DNA from: Pseudomonadota bacterium
GTDB taxonomy: Bacteria; Pseudomonadota; Gammaproteobacteria; Xanthomonadales; Xanthomonadaceae
Length of the DNA: 12,277 bases
NCBI GenBank assembly: GCA_023444765.1
Contig: JAEXLY010000258.1
Location: 1-12,277 of the forward strand
Direction: 5' to 3'
The notes below the pieces were generated by a model, which searched no databases, was not told where the DNA came from, and saw nothing but the letters and a program-made list of their open reading frames with translations. How positions within the stretch are numbered: position 1 is the stretch's first letter; every line of letters starts with the position of its first letter. Position numbers and translations under genes: made by a program. Positions 1 through 6,014 of this stretch are shown piece after piece.

Positions 1-182
1 CCCGCCCGCGCCTGGCGCTGGCGCGCGCCGCGGGGCTGCGCGGCGATGGCCGAGGAGGCGCGCGGCACGAACGGCCGCATCAGCTTCAGCCAGCGCTCGG
101 CAGGCGTGTCGTCGAGCAGCGCGTCGAGCCGGTAGCGCAGCAGGACGCGGCCGATGCGCGCGGCGCGCAGCACGCTGTTCAA
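1..182 (-). CDS. ubiB: UbiB, ubiquinone biosynthesis kinase-like protein (5' fragment)
   Basis: Only the N-terminal ~60 residues are inside the window; the gene continues past the left edge. The translation contains RIGRVLLRYRLD, then TPAERWLKLMRPFVPRAS and a GARQRQA stretch, which is the N-terminal signature of UbiB (ADCK/ABC1 atypical kinase family). UbiB assists assembly or handling of ubiquinone intermediates at the inner membrane. The start is not certain. A TTG at 182-180 overlaps the ubiJ stop (TTGA) and has GGGGA at 194-190, seven bases upstream. A GTG at 173-171 has its nearest purine run too far away. I chose TTG. Placement right after ubiJ on the same strand matches the usual ubiE-ubiJ-ubiB order. 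The family call is firm; the start is about 60/40. Confidence 0.88.
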   Translation of the reverse strand, partial: MNSVLRAARIGRVLLRYRLDALLDDTPAERWLKLMRPFVPRASSAIAAQPRGARQRQARA

Positions 183-823
183 GCGGCCGTCCCCGCGGAC
201 AGGCGCGAGATACGCGCGGCGAGGCGGTCGACGTCGTCGCGCAGGCCGTCGACATCGTCCAGGAAGGCATCGAGCTCGGCGCGGGGCACCACGTCGCGCG
301 ACTCTTCGGTGACGTACTCGGCGGCGCTGCGGGCCAGGCCGCCGCCGAGCGTGCGCGCCTGTGCGAAGGCGCCGGCAATCGCGTTTGCGACCTGTACGCC
401 AAGTACCTCGCCGAACACCGTCACGAACGGCTGCTGCCAGTCCGGATCGAACCGCTCGGCCAACCGTTGCAGACTGCGCGCGAGCTCGGCGTCGCCGGAG
501 ACGCGCACCCGGCCGACGGTGGGCGCGTCGTCGCGGCGCAGGAACGGCAGTTGCGCCAGCAGGCCGCCAAGCGTCGTCCTGACCGCGAGGTCGGGTTCGT
601 CGTCGGGCACCACCGGGCCGACCGCCAGCCGCTCGCCATCCACGCGCAGCTGCAGCGCCAGCGGCGGCGCAGCCAGGGTCAGCTCGACAACCCGGCCATC
701 CAGGCGCGACAGCGCCGTGCGCGTGCCGGCGTCCAGTGCAATCGCACGGTTGAGCGCAAACTCCAGCGCGCGGCCGGCCAGCGGCTTGAGGGCATCGAAC
801 GGGGACGGGGGACGACTGGGCAT
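179..823 (-). CDS. ubiJ: UbiJ, SCP2-domain ubiquinone biosynthesis accessory factor
   Basis: The protein is 214 residues when started at the ATG at 823. It opens with an SCP2-like lipid-binding region (FDALKPLAGRALEFALNRAIALD, then LRVDGERLAVGP, a DLAVRTTLGGLLAQL stretch and VRVSGDAELARSLQ). The C-terminal third is helical, with a probable coiled coil at the end (LDAFLDDVDGLRDDVDRLAARISRL). This matches UbiJ, a non-enzymatic member of the Ubi complex that binds hydrophobic ubiquinone intermediates and works with UbiK and UbiB. The next gene on the strand is ubiB, overlapping by four bases if TTG is its start. ATGs exist at 913, 832 and 823. I chose 823 because a TACAAT box at 836-831 ends seven bases upstream and would start a leaderless mRNA there; no Shine-Dalgarno sequence is seen. 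The extra N-terminus from 913 is unlike the family. Confidence 0.88.
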   Translation of the reverse strand: MPSRPPSPFDALKPLAGRALEFALNRAIALDAGTRTALSRLDGRVVELTLAAPPLALQLRVDGERLAVGPVVPDDEPDLAVRTTLGGLLAQLPFLRRDDAPTVGRVRVSGDAELARSLQRLAERFDPDWQQPFVTVFGEVLGVQVANAIAGAFAQARTLGGGLARSAAEYVTEESRDVVPRAELDAFLDDVDGLRDDVDRLAARISRLSAGTAA

Positions 824-830
824 GCGCGGC

Positions 831-836
831 ATTGTA
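831..836 (-). promoter_or_regulatory. Putative -10 box (TACAAT) of ubiJ
   Basis: TACAAT, read on the minus strand, matches the sigma-70 -10 consensus at 5 of 6 positions. It lies seven bases from the ATG at 823, so transcription would start at or next to the start codon. I see no good -35 element at 16-19 bases spacing. Inference from spacing only. Confidence 0.5.
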
Positions 837-916
837 GCGGCGGGTTGCGCGACGGCGGGGAAGGCGCCGGCGCCTCGCGTCCGGTCGACCACAGCCCGCC
901 CCGGACGGCACATAGG

Positions 917-940
917 AAAAGCCCGCCTTGCGGCGGGCTT
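917..940 (-). terminator. Rho-independent terminator after the DUF1328 gene
   Basis: On the minus strand, AAGCCCGCC and GGCGGGCTT form a perfect 9-bp stem with loop GCAA (stem arms 940-932 and 927-919), followed by TT to give a TTTT run. It lies 24 bases after the stop codon of the small membrane protein gene and upstream of ubiJ, so it would separate the two transcripts. Confidence 0.85.
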
Positions 941-963
941 CCACGAAGCAGGGCGACGTCAGG

Positions 964-1122
964 TCAGACGCGCCTGCCCCGCAGCATCGAGACGATGGCC
1001 AGGATCACGAACACCACGAACAGGATCCAGGCGATGTTGGTGGCGGCGCCGGCGACGCCGGAGAAACCGAGGACCGCGGCGATCAGCGCGATGACGAAAA
1101 AGATGACGGCGTACCTGAGCAT
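964..1122 (-). CDS. DUF1328 (YtjA/UPF0391) small membrane protein
   Basis: This is a 52-residue protein, almost wholly hydrophobic, with two predicted membrane helices (about residues 4-22 and 28-47). A glycine/alanine turn lies between them (GFSGVAGAA), and the C-terminus is basic (MLRGRRV), which suggests a cytoplasmic tail. Length and pattern (MLRYAVIFFVIALIAAVLGF) match the DUF1328 family, known as YtjA in E. coli. The molecular role is unknown to me, although relatives are often linked with envelope or general stress. The start is well supported: GGGAGA at 1133-1128 lies five bases upstream of the ATG. The gene stands alone, with a terminator behind it and a 190-base gap in front. Longer in-frame starts upstream would add an Arg/Cys-rich segment foreign to the family. 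Confidence 0.9.
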   Translation of the reverse strand: MLRYAVIFFVIALIAAVLGFSGVAGAATNIAWILFVVFVILAIVSMLRGRRV

Positions 1123-1254
1123 GACTGTCTCCCGTGCATGGGGCCCGTGGCCCGTTGTAATGGATGCACGTAGAACGCTACGGCAGGCACGGTCGTCGGC
1201 CGGTGAGAGCCGGGTGAGGCCGTCGTGAATCCTCCGATGCCGTGCGTGCAGGCA

Positions 1255-1286
1255 TGCCGGACGATCCCCGCTGCGCGCGTCCGGCA
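1255..1286 (-). other. Inverted repeat behind oleD, possible transcript end
   Basis: TGCCGGACG (1255-1263) and CGTCCGGCA (1278-1286) form a perfect 9-bp inverted repeat with a 14-base loop, 27 bases beyond the oleD stop. There is no T-run on either side, so it is not a classical intrinsic terminator. It could stabilise the 3' end of the oleCD mRNA. The rest of the 190-base gap (1123-1312) shows no gene; CGTAG/CTACG at 1169-1182 is a minor repeat. Confidence 0.35.
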
Positions 1287-1312
1287 CGGTCCGCGTCCGG
1301 CCGCGACAGCCG

Positions 1313-2329
1313 CTAGCGGGTGTCGCCCCAGGCCACGCGCAGCCGCCGCAGGCCTTCCTCGATCGACACACGCGGCACGTAGCCGAAATCGCGCCGCGCC
1401 GGCTCCATCGAGTACCAGTGGCTGGTGCTGAGCTGTTCGGCGAGGAAACGCGTCATCGGCGGCTCGCCGCCCAGGCGCAGCAGCGGCCACAGCGTCTCGC
1501 ACACCGCGCCGATGGCGTAGGCGGCCGCGAACGGGATCGTGCGGTCCACCCGCGGCGCTCCCGCCGCTTCCAGCAGCGCGTTGACGATCTCGCGCGTGGG
1601 CATGGGCTCGCCGTTGCTGATGAAGTAGGCGCGGCCGGCGCAGGCCGCACCCGGCGCCAGGTGCTCGAAGGCATCGAAGTGCGCCTGCGCGGCATTGTCG
1701 ATGTAGGTGGTGTCGATGCGGTTGCTCCCGTCGCCGACCAGGCGCAGGCGCCCGTGCTTCGCGCGTTCCACCAGGCGCGGCAGGATCTGCTGGTCGCCCG
1801 GCCCCCAGATCAGGCGCGGCCGCAGCGCCAACGTGGCCAGCGTGCCGCCGCCGGCGAGCGCGCGGCCGTTGGCGGCCAGCACTTCCTTCTCCGCGATCGT
1901 CTTGGTGGCCGCGTACGGTGCCTTGAATCCTTCGCCGTAGGGCACGCTGTCGGCGGTGCCGCCCTCCACCGGGTGGGTCTTGCGATGGGTGACGCTGGGC
2001 GTGGAGGTGTAGACCAGCCGGCCGATGCCGTGCGCGACGCAGGCTTCGAGCACGTTGTGCGTGCCCACCACGTTGGCGAGGTGGTAGCTCTCGTAGCTGC
2101 CCCAGGCGCCTGCCTTTGCAGCGTTATGGAAGACCGCGTCCACGCGGTCGGCGGCGGCACGCACGGCGTCGGCGTCGGCCAGGTCGCCCTGCAGCTGGTG
2201 CACGCCCAGCGCATCGAGCGCGGGATAGTGCCCGCGGTTGAAGCTGGCGACCTCGTGTCCGCGCTCCACCAGCCCGCGACACAGCGCCTGGCCGAGGAAA
2301 CCGCCGCCGCCGGTGACCAGGATCCTCAT
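1313..2329 (-). CDS. oleD: OleD, NADPH-dependent 2-alkyl-3-ketoalkanoate reductase
   Basis: A 338-residue extended short-chain dehydrogenase/reductase. The Rossmann motif TGGGGFLG is at residues 6-13, DL/ADADAV follows the second strand, and FHNAA is at 67-71. The catalytic set is S109/T110 in YTSTPSV with Y139 and K143 (YAATK). The RPRLIWGPGD segment at 170-179 is typical of 3-beta-HSD-like reductases. In olefin synthesis OleD reduces the beta-keto acid made by OleA to a beta-hydroxy acid, the substrate of OleC. The call rests on family resemblance and on direct coupling to oleC: its ATG overlaps the oleC TGA as ATGA (2329-2326). It is probably the last gene of an oleCD transcript. A generic epimerase/dehydratase is the alternative, but the neighbour makes OleD much more likely. 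Confidence 0.9.
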   Translation of the reverse strand: MRILVTGGGGFLGQALCRGLVERGHEVASFNRGHYPALDALGVHQLQGDLADADAVRAAADRVDAVFHNAAKAGAWGSYESYHLANVVGTHNVLEACVAHGIGRLVYTSTPSVTHRKTHPVEGGTADSVPYGEGFKAPYAATKTIAEKEVLAANGRALAGGGTLATLALRPRLIWGPGDQQILPRLVERAKHGRLRLVGDGSNRIDTTYIDNAAQAHFDAFEHLAPGAACAGRAYFISNGEPMPTREIVNALLEAAGAPRVDRTIPFAAAYAIGAVCETLWPLLRLGGEPPMTRFLAEQLSTSHWYSMEPARRDFGYVPRVSIEEGLRRLRVAWGDTR

Positions 2330-3972
2330 GCCGTGCTCCCCAGCCGGGCCGCCGCCCAGCGTGCCAGCGCCTCGCGCCCGATCTTGGCGTTGTGGCGGAT
2401 GTCGACCGGAAACCGCGGATGAAACAGCAGCGTGTCGATGCCCGCCGTGTGCGGGTGCCGCGCGCCGATGCCGAGCAGCTCGTCAACGATGCGCGCGTGC
2501 TGGCCGGCGCGGGTGCCGGCATGCGGCTCGACGCAGAGCACGGGCCGCTGCGCGCCGGGCGCGCCGACGCCCACGAGCGCGGTGCGGCGCACGTCGGCGT
2601 GGACGTTGAACACCGGTTCCACCTGCTCGGTGTAGAGCGGGCCGGCGGCGGTTTCCACCCGGTGCGACTTGCGCCCGCAGAACCACAACCGCCCATCGCC
2701 GTCGATCCAGCCGACGTCGCCCATGCGATGGACCACGCGCTCGCTGCCGTCGGACAGGCGCTCGCGGATCTTGGCCAGCGCGGTCTGCGCGTCGCGGTTG
2801 AAATAGGCATCCGTGGCGCTGGGCCCGGCGACGGTGATCTCGCCTACTTCGCCCGGCGCCACCAGCAGCGTGTCCGACCAGGTGTCGACCGCCTCGTCGC
2901 CGATACGGATGATGCGCACCTCGTTCGGCGACACCGGCCGACCGACACAGGTGCCCGCGCCCTGCTCGGTGCGTGCGCGCAGCTGCAGCAGTTCGCGGCC
3001 TTCGATCACCGCCACCGGCAGGCACTCGGTGGCGCCGTAGGGCGTCCAGAAGCGCGCGCCCTCCGGCAGCAGTTCCAGCATCCGGGCGACCACGTCCGGC
3101 GGCACCGGCGCACCGGCCGAGGTCACGCGCCGCACCGTCGGCAACGGCGTGCCGTGGTCGGCCAGCACCCGCATCAGCGCCGGCGACCCGAACAGCTGGT
3201 CCACGCCGAAGCGCGCGATCGCCGCATGCAGCTTCACCGGGTCGGCATCGGCCGGACGCGTCGGGTCCATGTCGGGGATGATCGAAGTCAGCCCGAGCGC
3301 GGGATCGAACAGCGCGAACGGCGGGAAGGTCGGGAAGTCCACGCCGCCGGGCGCGATGCCGAAGGCGCCGCGCAGCATGTCGATCTGCGCGACGAAATGG
3401 CGGTGGCGGTAGACCACGCCCTTGGGCACGCCGGTGGAGCCGCTGGTGAACAGGATCGCCGCCACCTCGTCGGGTGCGGTATCGCCCAGCTGCGGGCCGG
3501 CGCCGGCGCCGTCGCGCTCGACCCGGGCCAGCGTCGCATCGGCCAGCAGCGCGCGGCGCCCGGTGGTGATGCGCACCCGTGCCGTCCTCGCCCAGCCCAG
3601 CAGCACGCGCGCGAACTGCGCCAGCGGGATGCCGATAAAGGCCTCCGGCTGCGCCTCGTCCAGACACTGGCGCAGCGCGCGGCGGTCGATCCCCGGGTCC
3701 ACCAGCACCGGCACCGCACCAGCCTTGAACAGCGCGAACATCAGCAGGAAGAACTCCGGCGTGGGCCGCACCATCAGCACCGTGCGCGTTCCGCGGACGA
3801 TGCCGCGCCTGGCCAGGCCCGCGGCGATGGCGTCGCTGCGCGCATCCAGTTCGCCATAGGTGAGCGAGACGGCGTAGTCGCCGCGCGGCCCCGGGCAGCG
3901 CATGGCCACGCGCGAGGGCGCCTCGGCCGCCAGGCGCGGCAGCGCGGCGGCGATGTTGCAGGGAGCGGTCAT
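2326..3972 (-). CDS. oleC: OleC, beta-lactone synthetase (AMP-binding superfamily)
   Basis: A 548-residue member of the ANL adenylate-forming superfamily. Visible core motifs are LFTSGSTGVPKGVVY (174-188, phosphate-binding loop), TPYGATE (310-316), GD at 418-419, GRKSHRVE (433-440, hinge) and PVDIRHNAKIGRE with the C-terminal lysine K530. OleC activates a 2-alkyl-3-hydroxy acid with ATP and cyclises it to a beta-lactone, which OleB then decarboxylates to the alkene. The protein is full length. The start at 3972 has no Shine-Dalgarno sequence, but a GATAAT box at 3983-3978 lies five bases upstream and suggests a leaderless mRNA. It overlaps oleD by four bases. It is separated from oleB by three opposite-strand genes. 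A longer reading frame upstream to 4569 is only antisense to the TenA-like gene. A plain fatty-acid CoA ligase is the alternative annotation. Confidence 0.92.
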   Translation of the reverse strand: MTAPCNIAAALPRLAAEAPSRVAMRCPGPRGDYAVSLTYGELDARSDAIAAGLARRGIVRGTRTVLMVRPTPEFFLLMFALFKAGAVPVLVDPGIDRRALRQCLDEAQPEAFIGIPLAQFARVLLGWARTARVRITTGRRALLADATLARVERDGAGAGPQLGDTAPDEVAAILFTSGSTGVPKGVVYRHRHFVAQIDMLRGAFGIAPGGVDFPTFPPFALFDPALGLTSIIPDMDPTRPADADPVKLHAAIARFGVDQLFGSPALMRVLADHGTPLPTVRRVTSAGAPVPPDVVARMLELLPEGARFWTPYGATECLPVAVIEGRELLQLRARTEQGAGTCVGRPVSPNEVRIIRIGDEAVDTWSDTLLVAPGEVGEITVAGPSATDAYFNRDAQTALAKIRERLSDGSERVVHRMGDVGWIDGDGRLWFCGRKSHRVETAAGPLYTEQVEPVFNVHADVRRTALVGVGAPGAQRPVLCVEPHAGTRAGQHARIVDELLGIGARHPHTAGIDTLLFHPRFPVDIRHNAKIGREALARWAAARLGSTA

Positions 3973-3977
3973 GGCGG

Positions 3978-3983
3978 GATTAT
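3978..3983 (-). promoter_or_regulatory. Putative -10 box (GATAAT) of oleC
   Basis: GATAAT on the minus strand matches the -10 consensus at 5 of 6 positions and ends five bases before the oleC ATG. I see no convincing -35. It would give a leaderless or near-leaderless oleC transcript, in line with the absent ribosome binding site. Confidence 0.45.
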
Positions 3984-4010
3984 CGCCGACCCTCCGGGCA
4001 CCCGCGTGCA

Positions 4011-4039
4011 TGGACGCGGCCATCGCCGTGGCCGACAAT
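4011..4039 (+). promoter_or_regulatory. Putative promoter of the TenA-like gene pair
   Basis: TGGACG (4011-4016), a 17-base spacer and GACAAT (4034-4039) each match the sigma-70 consensus at 4 of 6 positions. A start near 4046 would give a ~29-base leader carrying the strong GGAGGAGAG ribosome site at 4066-4074. No thiamin-riboswitch (THI box) fits in this 102-base divergent region. Confidence 0.4.
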
Positions 4040-4074
4040 CGCCCGCCGCGCCCGTGGCCCCGCCTGGAGGAGAG

Positions 4075-4725
4075 ATGGACCCACGTTTCAGCGAACGCCT
4101 GCGGGCCGGCAGCGAGCCGGCATGGTCGCATGCGGTGCAGCACCGTTTCGTGCTCGAGCTGTGCAGCGGGCGCATCGAGGACGCGGCCATGGCGCGCTAC
4201 CTGGTGCAGGACCACCGCTTCATCGATGCCTTCGTGACCCTCCTGGGCGCTGCCGTCGCCAGCGCCGACAGCTTCGAGGCGCGGCTGCGCCTGGGCCGTT
4301 TCCTGGGCGTGGTCTGCAGCGAGGAGAACGATTATTTCCTGCGCGCGTTCGAAGCCCTGGGCGTGGACGACGCCACCCGGGCCGCCGTGCCCGACGCCGC
4401 ACCCACCAGCGGCTTCAAGGCGCTGATGCGGGAAGCGGCGGCGACGCGTTCGTACGCGGCGGTGCTGGCCGTGCTCAACGTGGCCGAAGGGCTGTACCTG
4501 GACTGGGCCATGCGCGCGCCGCAGCCGCTGCCGGGCTACTTCGTGCACGCCGAATGGATCACGCTGCACGACAACCCCTTCTTCCGCGGATTCGTCGCCT
4601 TCCTGCGCGAAGAGCTCGACCGCGTGGGCCCGGCCGACGAGGCGCTGACGCGGGAGTTCTTCGAACGCGCGGTGGCGCTGGAGCTGGCGTTCTTCGATGC
4701 CGTGTACGCGCAGGAGGAGACCTGA
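4075..4725 (+). CDS. TenA-like protein lacking the catalytic cysteine (TenA_E type)
   Basis: A 216-residue all-helical TenA/heme-oxygenase-fold protein. It shares the TenA landmarks: YLVQD with D46, an HAEWITLHDNPFF segment around W161, and E203 in ALELAFFDAVY at the place of the TenA C-terminal glutamate. In the segment that carries the nucleophilic cysteine in classical TenA it reads VLNVAEGLYLDWA, so Ala137 and Glu138 replace Cys. That fits the TenA_E subfamily. Plant members are reported to hydrolyse N-formyl-amino-HMP and, less well, amino-HMP, giving HMP for thiamin salvage. The start is secure: GGAGGAGAG abuts the ATG. Its stop shares one base with the next ATG (TGATG), so it is cotranslated with a cysteine-bearing TenA. 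The substrate is inferred. Old labels such as 'transcriptional regulator TenA' are misleading. Confidence 0.82.
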   Translation: MDPRFSERLRAGSEPAWSHAVQHRFVLELCSGRIEDAAMARYLVQDHRFIDAFVTLLGAAVASADSFEARLRLGRFLGVVCSEENDYFLRAFEALGVDDATRAAVPDAAPTSGFKALMREAAATRSYAAVLAVLNVAEGLYLDWAMRAPQPLPGYFVHAEWITLHDNPFFRGFVAFLREELDRVGPADEALTREFFERAVALELAFFDAVYAQEET

Positions 4726-5390
4726 TGTCCCTGCTCGAACGGCTCAAGGCCGCCGCCAGCGACGACTGGACCAGCTACATCGACCACCCCTTCGTGCGCG
4801 GCCTCGGCGACGGCAGCCTGCCGGCGACCGCCTTCCGCCAGTACCTGGTGCAGGATTACCTGTTCCTGATCCAGTTCGCGCGCGCGCATGCGCTGGCCGC
4901 GGGCAAGGCGCGCACGCTCGCCGACATGCGCGCGGCCAAGGAAGGGCTGGCCGCGATCGTGGACGTGGAGATGCAGCTGCACCTGCGTCTGTGCGAGCGC
5001 TGGGGGCTCTCGGCCGCCGAGGTCGAGGCCACTCCGGAGCACGCGGCCACCGTGGCCTATACGCGCTGGGTGCTGGACATCGGCATGTCCGGCGACCTGC
5101 TCGACCTGCAGGTGGCGCTGACGCCCTGCACCCTGGGCTATGCCGAGATCGGACGCCGGCTCGCACCCGGGGGCGCCGGCGCCCTCCATGCCGCGCACCC
5201 CTACCGCGAATGGATCGGCGAGTACGCGGGCGATGCGTTCCAGTCCGTGGCGGCGGGCGCGCAGGCGTGGCTGGACGATCTGGACCGGCGCTACGGCAGC
5301 CCCGCCCGGTTTCCCGAGCTGGTCGCGATCTTCGCCAAGGCCGCGCGGCTGGAGGCCGGCTTCTGGCAGATGGGACTCGACGCTGCCTGA
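4725..5390 (+). CDS. tenA: TenA, aminopyrimidine aminohydrolase (thiaminase II)
   Basis: A 221-residue protein with the classical TenA active site in almost the same numbering as B. subtilis TenA: D44 (LVQD), Y112 (AYTRW), nucleophile C135 and Y139 (ALTPCTLGYAEIG), and a C-terminal Glu at E210 (RLEAGFWQMG). Residue 47 is Phe where the Bacillus enzyme has Tyr, a change also known in Helicobacter TenA. The enzyme hydrolyses amino-HMP, a breakdown product of thiamin, to HMP, which can re-enter thiamin synthesis; it acts in the cytoplasm. The start ATG at 4725 overlaps the upstream stop by one base and has GGAGGAGA at 4713-4720. Longer reading frames beginning at 4122 lie antiparallel or out of frame with the upstream gene and are not real. 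I see no thiamin genes nearby, so the physiological link is inferred from the family. Confidence 0.9.
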   Translation: MSLLERLKAAASDDWTSYIDHPFVRGLGDGSLPATAFRQYLVQDYLFLIQFARAHALAAGKARTLADMRAAKEGLAAIVDVEMQLHLRLCERWGLSAAEVEATPEHAATVAYTRWVLDIGMSGDLLDLQVALTPCTLGYAEIGRRLAPGGAGALHAAHPYREWIGEYAGDAFQSVAAGAQAWLDDLDRRYGSPARFPELVAIFAKAARLEAGFWQMGLDAA

Positions 5391-5452
5391 GATCTTGCGC
5401 ATCGCCACGACGGGCTGGAAGAATCCGCGTCCCTGTCCGCCGGCCCGCCGCC

Positions 5453-5881
5453 ATGCCCCATCCCTGCCTGACCTGCGGCGCCTGCTGTACGCAGTACCGG
5501 GTGGCGTTCCACTGGATGGAGTCCGACGAAAGCAGCGAGGGCGGGGTACCCGCCGCCATGACCGAGCGCCTGGACGCCCACCGAGTGTGCATGCGCGGCA
5601 CCTGCAGCGCGCCGGTCCGCTGCGTGGCGCTGGACGCGCGGATCGGCGAGTACTCGCGCTGCACCATCCACCCGCGCCGGCCGTCCGTGTGCCGCGAGGT
5701 GGACGCCTCATGGGAGTACGGGGCGCCCAGCGCGCAGTGCGACAAGGCGCGGCAGGCGCATGAACTGCCGCTGTTGACCGCCGCCGACTGGCGCTGGCGC
5801 GACGGGGCGGACAACGACGACCGGCCCGACGACAACGGCAGCAGCCCGCCCACGCCCAGGCTGCCGCCGGTGGCCGCCTAG
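5453..5881 (+). CDS. YkgJ-type cysteine-cluster protein
   Basis: A 142-residue protein with ten cysteines. C5, C8, C11 and C12 form the CxxCxxCC signature (CLTCGACC) of the YkgJ/UPF0153 family (CxxCxxCC domain, proposed Fe-S or zinc ligand set). C46, C51, C57, C70, C80 and C96 follow, with the family-type phrases YSRCTIHPRRPSVCREV and SAQCDKARQ. The last 25 or so residues (RDGADNDDRPDDNGSSPP...) are acidic and proline-rich, cysteine-free and probably disordered. Function is unknown; family members are described as putative metal-cluster-binding proteins. The ATG at 5453 puts the cysteine motif right at the N-terminus, as usual in the family. There is no Shine-Dalgarno sequence. A weak -10-like AAGAAT sits at 5419-5424. 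It lies 62 bases after tenA on the same strand and may share its transcript. Confidence 0.85.
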   Translation: MPHPCLTCGACCTQYRVAFHWMESDESSEGGVPAAMTERLDAHRVCMRGTCSAPVRCVALDARIGEYSRCTIHPRRPSVCREVDASWEYGAPSAQCDKARQAHELPLLTAADWRWRDGADNDDRPDDNGSSPPTPRLPPVAA

Positions 5882-6014
5882 CTGTGAAGCTTCAATAGGT
5901 TGTTTTGGCTGAGCGCCAGCCGGGACGCAGGGGCCAGACCGCCGACGCCCTGCGGGGACGGTCTCGCGTGGGCGCCGTGCAGCCGCGCGGGCAGCCCGGC
6001 CCGGCCGGGGTCCG
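5882..6014. other. Convergent intergenic region with an AT-richer patch
   Basis: This 133-base gap separates the stops of the YkgJ-type gene (plus) and oleB (minus). Its first 30 bases are visibly less GC-rich than everything around and contain the 10-bp palindrome TGAAGCTTCA (5885-5894), then TGTTTTGG and a small hairpin GGCTG-AGCGC-CAGCC (5907-5921). T-runs and stems are in the wrong order for an intrinsic terminator on either strand. I see no gene here. Confidence 0.5.

Noticed and set aside
3973..4074. Thiamin riboswitch in front of the TenA pair
   Set aside because: The region is about 100 bases, and I see no CUGAGA-type THI-box core; the leader after the likely promoter is under 35 bases.
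2392..4725. A 777-codon open frame on the plus strand antisense to oleC and running into the TenA-like gene
   Set aside because: Its last 216 codons are the real TenA-like gene; the upstream part is His/Arg/Ala-rich low-complexity antisense of oleC, typical of GC-rich DNA.
5907..5921. Hairpin GGCTG-AGCGC-CAGCC as an intrinsic terminator
   Set aside because: The TTTT run precedes the stem on the plus strand and becomes AAAA after it on the minus strand, so neither orientation fits.
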